Positions 32,489-41,690 are shown, counted from the stretch's first letter. The stretch is DNA of 64,000 nt from JAFNAG01 sp963721405 (GCA_963721405.1 CAVRJA010000003.1:434001-498000); one strand, 5' to 3'. Notes: a model not told the origin generated them from the sequence alone. Program-made: numbers and translations.

Positions 32489-32796
32489 ACATGATGTGTT
32501 TTCCACAATTTAGCGGCATGGTCAGGTTCGGCAATTTCTGGTAGCGTAGTTGAAAGTGCGGGAGAATTCTTCGCGAGCAATTCCGCCACTGCCATCCGAT
32601 GCCCTCTCGAAGTATGCGAGTATCGTGCCACCATCTTGGGATCTTTCCGGCCGCCGAGCTCCATTAGAGTTTCGGTGAAGCTCCATTCATCTCAAGCCGG
32701 CTAGCAAACGCATGCCGGAGAACGTGCGGTGTAACGCCGCAGAGATTAGCATGCTTGCAGGCGTTTTCAAAGGCCGTTCGGAAGCTGTTGAGCCTG
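32479..32796 (-). pseudogene. Remnant of an older tyrosine integrase next to tRNA-Arg
   Basis: Two minus-strand frames together spell the catalytic end of a phage integrase: N-S-F-R-T-A-F-E-N-A-C-K, then V-T-P-H-V-L-R-H-A-F-A-S-R-L (His-x-x-Arg), a frameshift near 32685, then T-L-M-E-L-G-G-R-K-D-P-K-M-V-A-R-Y-S-H with the catalytic Tyr. The stop lies inside the tRNA. It is unlike the intact integrase at 30043. It shows that the same tRNA gene hosted an earlier element now largely lost. Confidence 0.75.
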
Positions 32797-33029
32797 TGTC
32801 AGGCGCCGCTCTTGCTCCGGCCGCGAGTCATGAACGTCCAGGGACCCGGTGACGTTTCCTTGGGACTGCAGAGTTTGCAGCGCAGATGACCGTTGTTGAT
32901 GCAATCCAGCCTCCAGGCGTTTCCGCATCTATGGATTCCATCGCCCTTGCGTGCCATTCTTATTCCTCAGGAACTGTGGTCTGTTTCACGAGGTTAAGCA
33001 TCACCAGGCATGCAAAAGGGGGGAATCAC

Positions 33030-33974
33030 ATGACTGAAAAGAAAATCATTGCAGTGGTAGGCGCGACAGGCGCACAGGGAGGTGGCCTGGCTCGCGCCAT
33101 TCTCGCCGACCCGAACGGCGGCTTCGCCTGCCGGGCCATCACCCGTGATCCGAACAAGGACAAGGCCAAAGACCTCACCCGGAAGGGCGCCGAAGTCGTA
33201 AAGGCCGATCTCGACGACGTAGACACCCTCAGGAAGGCGTTTGCGGGAGCGTACGGCGCATACTGTGTAACCAACTTCTGGGAGCACTTCTCCGGAGAAA
33301 AGGAAAAGGCACAGGCCAAGAACATGGCCGAGGCGGCGAGCACAGCCGGATTGAAGCACGTCATCTGGTCGACGCTCGAAGACACGCGGAAGCTGATGGC
33401 TGCAAACGATACCCGAATGCCCATACTTCAGGAGAAGTACCGCGTCCCGCACTTCGATGCGAAGGCTGAGGCGAACGCCTATTTTGCAGGGCTCCCCGTC
33501 ACGTACCTCGTGACGTCGTTCTACTGGGACAACCTGTACGCGTTCGGCCTGGGCCCCAAGAAGGGGGATGACGGTGTGTACAGCTGGGCGTTCCCGATGG
33601 GCAACAAGCGGCTGGCCGGCATCGCCGCTGAGGACATCGGCAAAGTCGCCTACGGCATCTTCAAGGCCGGGCAGCAGCACATCGGCAAGACCGTCGGCAT
33701 CGTCGGCGAATACCTGACCCTCGATCAGATGAGCGAAAAGCTGTCGAAGGGCCTCAACATCCCCGTCAAGTACCAGGCCGTCGAGGCGGACGCATATCGC
33801 GGCTACGGCTTCCCCGGAGCCGACGAACTGGGCAACATGTTCCAGGTCTATCGTGACTTCGAGAAGGAGGTCGTCGCCGCGCGGGACGTCGACGTCACAC
33901 GATCGCTCAATCCGTCCGTGCAGACCTTCGATCAGTGGCTCGCCAGGAACAAGACCAGGCTTTCTCTGGCGTAG
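33030..33974 (+). CDS. NmrA-family NAD(P)-binding protein
   Basis: A 314-residue Rossmann-fold protein of the NmrA/HSCARG atypical short-chain dehydrogenase group. The nucleotide loop is V-V-G-A-T-G-A-Q-G-G-G, then R-A-I-T-R-D-P-N-K at the end of strand 2. The Y-x-x-x-K catalytic motif of true reductases is not evident, as usual for NmrA redox-sensor proteins. The ATG at 33030 follows AAAAGGGGGGAA at ideal spacing. An in-frame upstream extension has no homology. Probably a cytosolic NADPH sensor or epimerase-like enzyme. Substrate unknown. Confidence 0.85.
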   Translation: MTEKKIIAVVGATGAQGGGLARAILADPNGGFACRAITRDPNKDKAKDLTRKGAEVVKADLDDVDTLRKAFAGAYGAYCVTNFWEHFSGEKEKAQAKNMAEAASTAGLKHVIWSTLEDTRKLMAANDTRMPILQEKYRVPHFDAKAEANAYFAGLPVTYLVTSFYWDNLYAFGLGPKKGDDGVYSWAFPMGNKRLAGIAAEDIGKVAYGIFKAGQQHIGKTVGIVGEYLTLDQMSEKLSKGLNIPVKYQAVEADAYRGYGFPGADELGNMFQVYRDFEKEVVAARDVDVTRSLNPSVQTFDQWLARNKTRLSLA

Positions 33975-34105
33975 ATGTTGTTGGCACAACACGCGGGTCG
34001 ACTCTGGGATTCCGGACGTCGGCAGGGCTTTTTCTTGAGGAGGGCAAAATGAAGACCAGTGTTGACTCGGAACCCAGCTAATGCTTCCAGCAGGCGCGTT
34101 TTGCG

Positions 34106-34954
34106 TCAAGTGGTGGCGGCAGAACGGGAGGGAGGGAGCCTGACGATACCGCGTTCAGCGGCGAGTGCAAGCGAGTCCGCTGCAACGGATGGTTGGACGT
34201 CTCCCTTCTGAAGCACCCAGATCATCACAGGGCTCCGGATGGCATCGAATGGTGAGCGATCGTAGTTTCCATAGAGTTCGAGAACACGGAATCCCGCATC
34301 TCGCGCCATGGATTCAAACTGATCCTTTTCGATGAACGCGAACTCCATCGGTAACAGCTGCTTTGAGCGCAGGTGACCGTCATTCCCGAAGGACTCGAAG
34401 AATTGCATGCGTGTAACCACCGGGCACCCTCCCTGTTCGAAGCCCGAAACAACAAGCGTGCCATCCTGAGTTGGGAACCGTCCAACGATTCGCAACACTC
34501 CATCGACCTGGGTTCGGCGAACGACGGGATTGTGGAGCGTGCAAACGAAGCGTCCGCCCGGGGCTAGGCACGCGAACACGGCCGAGAGCACTTGACGCTG
34601 GCGCTCCTCGTCTACGATCTCCATAAAAGACTGAAACGGCAGAATTGCCAGCGGAAACGATCTCTGGAGCTGGAGATTACAGACGTCGGCGCATCGGAGC
34701 TCAGCGTTCAGATTACGTTCCTTCAACTTCCGAGACAGAACATCAAGCATGCCTTGGGAACGGTCGACGCAGGTCAAACGCACCCCCGCCCGGACTAATG
34801 GGAGTGACAGCCGGCCCGTCCCTGCGGTCAGTTCCAGAACCGGTCCCTCTACATTTGCCGTTTCCGACAGGAAGAAAGGAATGTCGTAGTCCGCCGTCAC
34901 GTAGAGGTCGTAGATCTCCGCGACGCTGTCGTAGTCGTTATGCAGATTGCTCAT
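34106..34954 (-). CDS. Class I SAM-dependent methyltransferase
   Basis: A 282-residue protein. Motif I V-L-E-L-T-A-G-T-G-R-L (usual E-x-G-x-G-x-G, with Thr replacing the first Gly), motif II acidic residue in T-C-V-D-R-S, and L-A-P-G-G-R-F-V as motif IV/V. Methyltransf_25-like with a C-terminal beta domain. ATG at 34952-34954 is preferred to a TTG four codons upstream. It is close to, and on the same strand as, the disrupted hydrolase. Target unknown. Confidence 0.82.
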   Translation of the reverse strand: MSNLHNDYDSVAEIYDLYVTADYDIPFFLSETANVEGPVLELTAGTGRLSLPLVRAGVRLTCVDRSQGMLDVLSRKLKERNLNAELRCADVCNLQLQRSFPLAILPFQSFMEIVDEERQRQVLSAVFACLAPGGRFVCTLHNPVVRRTQVDGVLRIVGRFPTQDGTLVVSGFEQGGCPVVTRMQFFESFGNDGHLRSKQLLPMEFAFIEKDQFESMARDAGFRVLELYGNYDRSPFDAIRSPVMIWVLQKGDVQPSVAADSLALAAERGIVRLPPSRSAATT

Positions 34955-35009
34955 GGCCAAGTCCAAGGCATCCTAAGAAAGTGCGAAAATACGTGCCGCT
35001 TTGATGCGC

Positions 35010-35835
35010 TCATCTTACTGCCTGGTACAGAAATGACTTCATCAGCTGTATCACTACTCCCGGCTTGTGAACGAAGCAATAGTGAGACGTGTGCCGCATT
35101 TCTACGATCCTCACGTGCGACCCGTTTGCACGAAAGGCCTCAATCTCTTCTCGCCTTTTCTGATCGGTCTGTTCCATCAGTGGCCGCAGTTCCCGAAGGG
35201 TAGCTCGATCAAACTGCTTTGCGCGGTCTCGATCGGTGTCCATAGCGAAGATCATGAGGGCCGGATGTGAAATCCGTGTATCAAAATAAAGCCCGGCCTC
35301 CATGTCTGACGTGACAGCTTTCCGCCAGGCTGGCGGAGACGGATGCCGATACTGCAATCGCCCATCAGGCAAGACCATAACGATCTCCTTCATGTTCTGT
35401 TCCATTGATGGGGACCATGCTCCGAGTTCCCATTTCTTGAAAGTGTTTTTCCAGAGCCAAACCGAATCCATGCTTTTACCGCCGACATTGCTTTCAATGG
35501 CTTTGCCAATGATTTCTTCCAGGCCGGGAGCCACATAACGAAACACCGTGTCAAAGTAGATCAGCTTGCTCACCCGCAGCGGATGACGCTTGGCGAATTG
35601 CGTGATCCTTCCCCCACCCATTGAGTGGCTGGCTAAGAAAGCCGTCCGGATCCCGAGAGCGTCCAGGAATCCGACGAGATCAGAGATCTGCGTTTCCATG
35701 TCATAGCCGCTATCTGGGCGGTCCGATGCACCGCAGCCGCGAGGCGTCAGTCCGAGCACATGAAACCGATCGACGAAAGCCGGAGCTATATCTCCGAACA
35801 CATAAGGCGTGTCGCAACCTCCTGGAATAAAAAGA
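35010..35835 (-). pseudogene. Alpha/beta hydrolase, C-terminal part (disrupted by ISL3 element)
   Basis: About 275 codons of an alpha/beta-hydrolase. Visible are the oxyanion region F-I-P-G-G-C-D, the nucleophile elbow S-H-S-M-G-G-G, the acid-containing segment F-A-M-D-T-D-R-D and the catalytic His near R-H-T-S-H-Y-C-F. The N-terminal 53 or so residues lie at 37318-37483 on the far side of the insertion. After removing the insertion and one copy of the 8-bp duplication, the frame joins D-V-L-L-F to the I-P-G-G segment. The interrupted gene should be inactive unless an internal start gives a partial protein. Confidence 0.85.
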
Positions 35836-35861
35836 GGCGCTTCCGGCTTCTAAGTGGGTAA
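35836..35861. repeat. Left terminal inverted repeat of the ISL3 element
   Basis: 26 bp, sharing TTCCGGCTTCTAAGTGGGTA with the complement of the right end. The transposase stop codon lies inside it. Confidence 0.95.
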
Positions 35862-37019
35862 CGGTGCCATGTTCAGACCACCGCAGTGAAAATAGATCGC
35901 CGTTTTGAAGTTGTGTTTGTTCCGAAATCCCCTGGCTGTGTACTTGACCCATTGGATCTTGGCATTAATGGACTCGCTGGTCGCATTGGTGATTCGGTGC
36001 TTCAGATAAGTCAGGATGTTCGCGAGTCTGGATTTCAGGGTGCGGGCCACCTCGATGACGGGCCGCAGGCGGCTGTGCGTTGCCCAGTTGTACCACCATT
36101 TGAAGTGCCTTTCGGCAGCCCCTTGGTAAACATAATCAAACAGGGACATCGCGGATTCCTTCAGCGCCCACGCGCGCGCGGTCTTGAGGGTGCTCTCGCG
36201 CAGCGCCTTGAAGGCGTCCCAAGCTGCATCCGTGAAGTTGGCAGGATTGCGGAGCCAAAGGTATTTGGTCCCCACAAGACGCTCGTCTCCTTCCACAACG
36301 GGGTTCTTTCGTTCCTCTCGGCGAACACGGTCGACCGCATCTCCAAGGTGTCCGGCGATGTGGTACTTGTCGAAAACGATCTTTTGGTCTGCATCCGGCA
36401 GATAGTTGCGCACCGAGTTAACGAACGGGTCCCACATGTCCATTGCCACACCCTCGATGCCGTTTTTCTGTTGCTCGGTCAACGTCGGCCAGAACCCATC
36501 CAGACTCGACTCTTTTCGTTCCTCGGCCACATACAGGACCCGGCTTCGTTCCAGGTCGTTGACGATCGTCAGATAGTTATGACCCTTGGTGAACGCCTTC
36601 TCGTCAACGCCGATATTCTTCAGTGGTTCGGCCTCACGCCGCGCCAGCCCTCGTTCCACGGCCCGGTCCATGATCCCGTGGATTTCGTCCCAGCTCAAAC
36701 CCAGGTGCTTGGCCACGGCCGTCTGGCTTGCCGCCTTCAACCATTCGATCGTCAGGCGCTCAAAAAGCATCGTGAACCGGCTCCGTTGTTCCGCCCACGG
36801 CAGCTTCACGACTCTTGGCCCGTGCTTCTCACAATCGCTCCGCGGCGGATCCGCATGCAGGATCGTCTGGTACTGGCAGGTGTCCAGATGACGCCAGGTC
36901 CGCGTAGTCTGGTGGTCGTACAGGTTGCACAGCGCGCCGCACTCAGCGCACGGCCATTGAACTCCAACCGGATGGCTAAGATAAACGTGAACCTCCCCTT
37001 GTTCCAATTTCAAATCCAC
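35850..37019 (-). CDS. ISL3-family transposase
   Basis: 389 codons from GTG 37019. Zinc knuckle region C-A-E-C-G-A-L-C near residue 24, a helix-turn-helix, and the DDE catalytic core with D in I-G-V-D-E-K-A-F, D in V-A-M-D-M-W-D-P-F and E in T-S-E-S-I-N-A-K. Similarity extends about 20 codons upstream of this GTG (L-Y-A-Q-I-L-G-I-T-D-P-W-F-V-E-R), where no ATG, GTG or TTG is available, so the true start may be an ATT near 37076. Full length otherwise, so the element may be mobile. Confidence 0.9.
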   Translation of the reverse strand: MDLKLEQGEVHVYLSHPVGVQWPCAECGALCNLYDHQTTRTWRHLDTCQYQTILHADPPRSDCEKHGPRVVKLPWAEQRSRFTMLFERLTIEWLKAASQTAVAKHLGLSWDEIHGIMDRAVERGLARREAEPLKNIGVDEKAFTKGHNYLTIVNDLERSRVLYVAEERKESSLDGFWPTLTEQQKNGIEGVAMDMWDPFVNSVRNYLPDADQKIVFDKYHIAGHLGDAVDRVRREERKNPVVEGDERLVGTKYLWLRNPANFTDAAWDAFKALRESTLKTARAWALKESAMSLFDYVYQGAAERHFKWWYNWATHSRLRPVIEVARTLKSRLANILTYLKHRITNATSESINAKIQWVKYTARGFRNKHNFKTAIYFHCGGLNMAPLPT

Positions 37020-37291
37020 GCGTTCGACAAACCAAGGATCGGTGATCCCGAGAATTTGAGCATAAAGCTGTCGGTCTTGAATGGCACTTCTCCATACGGC
37101 GCATCTCCGTTACAATCGCACTCGGCCTGGGCGGAGGACAGGGCAATGCTGGGAAGCAACCCGAGCGCCGACTCAGGGCCCAAGACCGACGCGGGGTGTC
37201 TCAACCACACCCCGTTTCGCATTTTAATAGCGCTCGGGATTGGGACCAAAGCGATAAATCCCGGGGGCCTGGGGGCTGGCCCCCAGCATAC

Positions 37292-37317
37292 TTACCCACT
37301 TAGAAGCCGGAATTCCC
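37292..37317. repeat. Right terminal inverted repeat of the ISL3 element
   Basis: Complement of the left end, ending directly at the TAAAAAGA target duplication. Confidence 0.95.
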
Positions 37318-37483
37318 TAAAAAGAAGTACGTCTCCCCGGCCCCCCCAATCCAAATACTGGAGTCTGAGGCCTTTGAAATCAACGAACTTGCTGCTCGGC
37401 AGTGGCCCAACCGGAGCCGGATCTGTTGTTTTGAAAAGCAGTAAGGCACAAATAAGGAAAATCGATTGGGTGGTCACGATCAT
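37318..37483 (-). pseudogene. Alpha/beta hydrolase, N-terminal part
   Basis: ATG at 37483 begins M-I-V-T-T-Q-S-I-F-L-I-C-A-L-L-L-F, a signal peptide or anchor, then F-K-G-L-R-L-Q-Y-L-D-W-G-G-R-G-D-V-L-L-F, the first strands of an alpha/beta-hydrolase. Coding then runs into the ISL3 end. It completes the gene at 35010-35835. Confidence 0.85.
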
Positions 37484-37933
37484 TTATTTGATCTTTATTT
37501 CCATCTCGCCTGGCGAGGCTTCCTGAGTCTAGTCTCCCGGCGGCCGAATTGCAATTTGCCTGACCTTTCCAACGGTCTTGTCTAAGTAACCGATGTCAGC
37601 TGGCATAGGAGACAAAATCAGGCCGGAAACTCTGAAAATGTCATTGTACCTCAAGAGGACTTAGTCCTCAGACTTCCATAGCCCGCAACTGGCTCGCTAA
37701 GGTTTAGCAGCTCATCCTTTAGTGGGCGCTCGTTCTAACGGCCTACTCGTACAATGAGCCGGGAACCTTTCATCGCCAGTTGGTTATGTACGACATGGCG
37801 ACTAATCGCCCCCAATGAGCTTTTTTATTGCGTCGCAGCCGTGAAGCCTCGGATAATCTATTGGTTAACGGTGAACCGTGCCAGATTCTGCAGGACCTCA
37901 GTTCCATTAACGGCTTTCGCAACAGGTAAGAAT
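37484..37933. other. Intergenic region, about 450 bp
   Basis: No gene is recognised. A weak copy of the island motif may lie at 37735-37773 (TAACGGCC, then GTACAATGAGCCGGGAACC). The region separates the disrupted hydrolase from the small-gene island and is divergent, so it should hold promoters in both directions. Confidence 0.4.
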
Positions 37934-38413
37934 ATGAACCGCTTACTTTTGCTGCTCGGTATGTTATTCTCCTCATTGGCCTTCTCACAGGCTTTTGTTG
38001 CACCTGACTTCACAGGAATCTGGAAAATGACATCTCGGAAGGCAAGCTATCCATCGAGTGCGCCGAAATATCTGATATATACGATCGCACAAAAGGGGAA
38101 CACAGTCGAAATCAGCGAGGATCGGGATGGAAGAAAGAACAAATTCCGAATCAACGTCACGGGGGAAAGATTCATAATGGGATTCCCCACTGCAGGGACC
38201 CAGAGAAACGCGATTGCTCATTGGGAACCGCAGAGATCTCTGGTCGTCGAAGTTTCAGACGCTGTGAACGAAAACCCTGCTGCTACCACCGGTAACCGTA
38301 CTGCCAGTTATGTTGAGAGATACACTCTTTCAGAGGACGGCAAGACATTGATTTTGGTACGGCGCGATGTCGCTTCCAAAGACCAGGTGACATTTGATTT
38401 TGAAAAACAGTGA
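37934..38413 (+). CDS. Secreted lipocalin-like protein, function unknown
   Basis: A 159-residue protein with a signal peptide (M-N-R-L-L-L-L-L-G-M-L-F-S-S-L-A-F-S-Q-A) and a beta-rich body starting D-F-T-G-I-W-K-M, which is typical of small acidobacterial extracytoplasmic proteins of the lipocalin-like kind. ATG 37934 is preceded by AGGTAAG. The 60-codon in-frame extension upstream shows no homology. First gene of the small-gene island. Confidence 0.65.
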   Translation: MNRLLLLLGMLFSSLAFSQAFVAPDFTGIWKMTSRKASYPSSAPKYLIYTIAQKGNTVEISEDRDGRKNKFRINVTGERFIMGFPTAGTQRNAIAHWEPQRSLVVEVSDAVNENPAATTGNRTASYVERYTLSEDGKTLILVRRDVASKDQVTFDFEKQ

Positions 38414-38435
38414 GGCGATTGGCTGCTCTGGGGAC

Positions 38436-38460
38436 TTGTCCGTGTACCCGACTATTCACT
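38436..38460 (+). repeat. Island motif copy 1
   Basis: TTGTCCG, then GACTAT 14 bases after its start. It aligns with the copy at 40016. A second shared block, AAGTGTCT followed by an ACAC half-dyad, lies 58 bases downstream here and 59 bases downstream in the other copy, so these two copies share a unit of at least 80 bp. Confidence 0.5.
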
Positions 38461-38673
38461 CATTGAGCTTGCCCCAAAGAACTGCTCGTCTTTAAGTGTC
38501 TAAAAACACATTACTTGCTCAAGCATTTAAGACTGGCGGCTCGTCCCGGCATGGGATTATGCTTACGACGAAGACATTGGCAAAAGCAGTTCCGCGAGTG
38601 AGAACCGAGGAACTTCTCGGGTCTACAAAGGTCTAAGCGGAGTGTGTCAATTGAGTCGCGATAGGGAGTAAAC

Positions 38674-39912
38674 ATGCTCAACCGATTCTTGCGGAGATTG
38701 GGAATTCAAGTAGTCTGCCTCTTTGTGATAGCTACTCTTGCCCGGGCTGACGATTGCCCCATGGGTTGCCAAATCCAATCCCAGAATGGACGATTCCTCC
38801 TAACCGTACATCGTACCCTAAAGGCCAAGGGATCATATGGTCGGTACATCGATACATCAACCTACGCACTCCGTGATCAAGCATCTCACAAGAATCTCTG
38901 GACACGCAAATGGGATAAGAGCCGATTCTTCGCCTCAGATGTGTGCCTCAGCGACACAGGACTAGTGATTGGATGGCAGGGCACGCACGTATTTGCGCTC
39001 GAACCAAGACGTGGAGAACCGATCCTTGAGTTGCATGGTAGTGATCTTCTGTCTGAGGAGATGAGACAAAGATATGCCCAAGAAACGAGCGCGGGTACCG
39101 ATTGGGGCTTGCATGATTGGATCGGCTATTTTGTGAACTTGAGCAACCGTGAGTGTTTCGTCATCCGGACCTGGTGGGGATTCAGAATGCTTGTTGATTT
39201 GAATTCGAGGACTTTTGCTCCGGTCACAGCTGAACTGAGCGAAAAGATCGAGAGTCAGGAGAGCAGCTTTCTGCTTGGATTCCTGCGTCGCGCTGTACAA
39301 AAAGGAATGCCTACCAGCAAACAAATCGACGAGAACAATCCAATACCTGAGATTCAAGCATCGGTCTTGGCAGTCGGACAGCTAGGCCTTAGTGAATCTA
39401 TTCCCTATCTAAAGGCAATTGAGGCTTGGAACTACTGCGATAACTGCTTTTCGTTGAAAGATGTAGAATCCCCATCGATCCAATTACTCGAAAGCATTCG
39501 ACCGCGAATGTATGCCATAAACATGCTTCGCGCGACCGTTCAGTTATCAATGCGCCGCCTTGGTGCTCGACCTCAGGGTCTTCCAAGCATACGATTTTGT
39601 TTAGACGAACGCCTCCCAGCGTCATGCAGTGCTTACTTCGTAACACTGCCCAGCCCCCGCGAGGGATTTGCGGATAAAGTCAATACGGAGATGAAACCGT
39701 TTCAGGTCCTCCAATTGATTGGTGAACCAGACTTTGTCATTTACGGCGTAAACAGTACGACTTGGGAATATGACATGGATGGACCAATGGCCTACACGCT
39801 CGAAATCACGTGGGGAGACGAAGTCCCAAGAATCATGAGCATAGATAAGTTCGCCCCCCCGAAGTGGAAGATCGACTCGAAATACACTCGTGACAAAATG
39901 ATCGTGTTTTGA
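38674..39912 (+). CDS. Secreted protein, function unknown (412 residues)
   Basis: Signal peptide through residue ~25 (I-Q-V-V-C-L-F-V-I-A-T-L-A-R-A), then D-D-C-P-M-G-C-Q. A beta-rich N-terminal half (H-K-N-L-W-T-R-K-W-D) is followed by a helical HEAT-like part (I-Q-A-S-V-L-A-V-G-Q-L-G-L) and a C-terminal beta domain. No family recognised. Base and codon use is more AT-rich than in the flanking chromosome, as for the other island genes. RBS A-G-G-G-A-G-T precedes ATG 38674. Confidence 0.65.
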   Translation: MLNRFLRRLGIQVVCLFVIATLARADDCPMGCQIQSQNGRFLLTVHRTLKAKGSYGRYIDTSTYALRDQASHKNLWTRKWDKSRFFASDVCLSDTGLVIGWQGTHVFALEPRRGEPILELHGSDLLSEEMRQRYAQETSAGTDWGLHDWIGYFVNLSNRECFVIRTWWGFRMLVDLNSRTFAPVTAELSEKIESQESSFLLGFLRRAVQKGMPTSKQIDENNPIPEIQASVLAVGQLGLSESIPYLKAIEAWNYCDNCFSLKDVESPSIQLLESIRPRMYAINMLRATVQLSMRRLGARPQGLPSIRFCLDERLPASCSAYFVTLPSPREGFADKVNTEMKPFQVLQLIGEPDFVIYGVNSTTWEYDMDGPMAYTLEITWGDEVPRIMSIDKFAPPKWKIDSKYTRDKMIVF

Positions 39913-40257
39913 AAAACCACGAAGAAAAAGCCTGAAGTATTGCTGACGCGGTCTATCCCGGTCGGATAACGGCCAAACCGGACAGAACTCTGCAGGGGAC
40001 GTCGGGGAGGGGGTTTTGTCCGGTTTGGCGACTATACGCCCGGAACCCTGATTGTTCCATTGGCTGACAGCTGTAAGTGTCTCCAAAGACACAAAATGTA
40101 GGCAACATGGTCTCACTTAACAGCGTGAATTCGACGCAATGTGATTTAGTACATTATTGAACCCTGAGCGTAGTATTCGTATCTGATCGAAGGGAATCGG
40201 AAACCGAATTGTTGTGACCAAAAGTCGAGGATCTATGTCTGTCGGGGATAGACGATT
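39913..40257. other. Intergenic region with island motif copy 2 and hairpins
   Basis: Contains a 17-bp inverted repeat (39973-39989 with 40013-40029, 16 matches), the motif at 40016-40047, and a perfect GTGTCT/AGACAC hairpin at 40077-40092. No gene is seen. Confidence 0.55.
40016..40047 (+). repeat. Island motif copy 2
   Basis: TTGTCCGG, then GGCGACTATACGCCCGGAAC. Its 5' part is also the right arm of a hairpin whose left arm reads GCCAAACCGGACAGAAC at 39973-39989. Confidence 0.65.
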
Positions 40258-40773
40258 ATGACAAACGTCGTAATTGGTATTTTAATACAATCCAGCATTT
40301 GTCTTGGGGCCTTTGGCTGGCAGGATCCGTCGAATCGAAATCCTGCATCCGCTGAAATTTCAGCCACGAAGGCAAACCTGTATTCCCTGGCTCTTTCCGC
40401 ATATCTTGATGAGAGAGCAAGAGTCCCAGCGATGATGGGTTCTTCCGAGGATCCCAAGGTTTTGATTGTTGAACGAAATACTGTTACCAGAGGATTCCCG
40501 GAGCAATTTGGACAATCTCGGGTTTCCTATCTTGATTCCCAGGGGCTAGCTCAAAAGTATCGTGCGGACAAAAAAGCATTCCCAATGCTTGAGGTTGGGC
40601 CAATTACCAATTCCGGTAATGATCTGGTCATACCCATCGCCAGGTGGGTAATTTCCTACAGAGGGAAGACACAGCAACGTGGCTATTATCACGCATATGC
40701 AGTTATCCTCAGATTCGATTGTGAAAAGCAGGCATACTCAGTTCAGAGCGTCAAGTATATACCTCCTTATTAG
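40258..40773 (+). CDS. Secreted protein, function unknown (171 residues)
   Basis: A signal peptide (V-V-I-G-I-L-I-Q-S-S-I-C-L-G-A-F-G) is followed by a compact body with one Cys near the end (F-D-C-E-K). It may be beta-rich (L-V-I-P-I-A-R-W-V-I-S-Y-R-G). No family recognised. It stands alone between two motif copies. Confidence 0.6.
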   Translation: MTNVVIGILIQSSICLGAFGWQDPSNRNPASAEISATKANLYSLALSAYLDERARVPAMMGSSEDPKVLIVERNTVTRGFPEQFGQSRVSYLDSQGLAQKYRADKKAFPMLEVGPITNSGNDLVIPIARWVISYRGKTQQRGYYHAYAVILRFDCEKQAYSVQSVKYIPPY

Positions 40774-40782
40774 CATGGGACT

Positions 40783-40803
40783 GGGGGTATTCAGACAATA
40801 CCC
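40783..40803 (+). terminator. Hairpin after the 40258 gene
   Basis: GGGTATT and AATACCC form a perfect 7-bp stem around CAGAC, starting ten bases after the stop. A second hairpin (TACCGGA with TCCGGTA, 40804-40830) follows directly. There is no T-tract, so termination is possible but not certain. Confidence 0.45.
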
Positions 40804-40821
40804 TACCGGATCAGAGAGTTC

Positions 40822-40850
40822 TGTCCGGTAACGCTATATACGACCGCGAT
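40822..40850 (+). repeat. Island motif copy 3
   Basis: CTGTCCGGTAACG then TATACGACCGCG, a degenerate copy whose first half is the right arm of a TACCGGA/TCCGGTA hairpin, as in copy 2. Confidence 0.5.
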
Positions 40851-40985
40851 CGTTTACGGTTCCGTTCAAACACCCTGTAATTGCCTCAGCAACCCGGAGT
40901 AGGTGTAAAATGGGATTGAATCGAAACATCTGTTTCATTAGATCCGAATGCTCAAATTGATCACCCGAAATTGGCGAGAAAATGC

Positions 40986-41690
40986 ATGATTCCAATCGTT
41001 TTCTTTCTCTTCGCAGTATCGTTGCAGAATCCAGTTTCTCACGGCACCCAAGGACTTGTTGTCACAGTCTCTCGCGATCCGTTGAGCGGCGCCACTGTTC
41101 TTGGTATGCCGACTGGCGAGAGCGTCAAAACCAACGCTCGGGGTGAGTTTGTTCTATCAGAATCGAGTGATTTTGTCCGTTTCTCTGCTTCAGGATTTCG
41201 CCCAATAACAAAGTCCCGAGACGAGGTGATGATTGGCTCACCTATTGTAATGGAGCGTGATCCTTTAGCCATCTGGGCGCCCGGAGCTTGTTCGCCAGTC
41301 CAGACGCAAAACACCCTGAATGGTGATTGGATGGGATTCGTGTTACCGCTTGGAACGAAATATAGCACCGAGGTCGGAGATGATTATCAAAAGAAGATCG
41401 TATGCGAGGGCAAGTATTGCATGCAACTTGGTTGGGGAGCTCTGTGGTCATTTGGAGTTCCTCCAAGAGGCTTTTTGAAGGACTTGACTATTAACAAGGA
41501 ACGCGACATTCAATACCGTCCTGAGGTTGGGCTGCAGGGTGTGGAGTATCGTGGAACAAGAGGTGACGGAGCAATGACGCGATGGGTCGGCAAGTTTAAC
41601 GAGACGATCAGCTACGAAAACGTTCCCGCAAATGTTGCCGAGTTTTTTGACAGAATCATTGACAGCCTCTGTTGGTCCAAGAAGCGTTGA
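40986..41690 (+). CDS. Secreted protein with carboxypeptidase-regulatory-like domain
   Basis: A 234-residue protein with a signal peptide (F-F-L-F-A-V-S-L), then G-L-V-V-T-V-S-R-D-P-L-S-G-A-T-V-L and N-A-R-G-E-F-V-L, a small CarboxypepD_reg-type beta sandwich. The C-terminal part (I-S-Y-E-N-V-P-A-N-V-A-E-F-F-D-R-I-I-D-S-L-C) matches the protein at 47675. ATG 40986 is chosen, but a TTG five codons earlier is possible. It is the last gene before the IS91-type insertion. Confidence 0.62.
   Translation: MIPIVFFLFAVSLQNPVSHGTQGLVVTVSRDPLSGATVLGMPTGESVKTNARGEFVLSESSDFVRFSASGFRPITKSRDEVMIGSPIVMERDPLAIWAPGACSPVQTQNTLNGDWMGFVLPLGTKYSTEVGDDYQKKIVCEGKYCMQLGWGALWSFGVPPRGFLKDLTINKERDIQYRPEVGLQGVEYRGTRGDGAMTRWVGKFNETISYENVPANVAEFFDRIIDSLCWSKKR

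Larger units (their letters stand above)
35836..37317. mobile_element. ISL3-family insertion sequence, 1,482 bp
   Basis: Terminal inverted repeats of 26 bp: GGCGCTTCCGGCTTCTAAGT and so on at 35836-35861 and its near-complement at 37292-37317 (three mismatches, all in positions 3-5). It is flanked by the 8-bp direct repeat TAAAAAGA (35828-35835 and 37318-37325). ISL3 elements make 8-bp duplications, and the single gene inside is an ISL3 transposase. Orientation is minus. The insertion splits the hydrolase gene. Confidence 0.95.
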
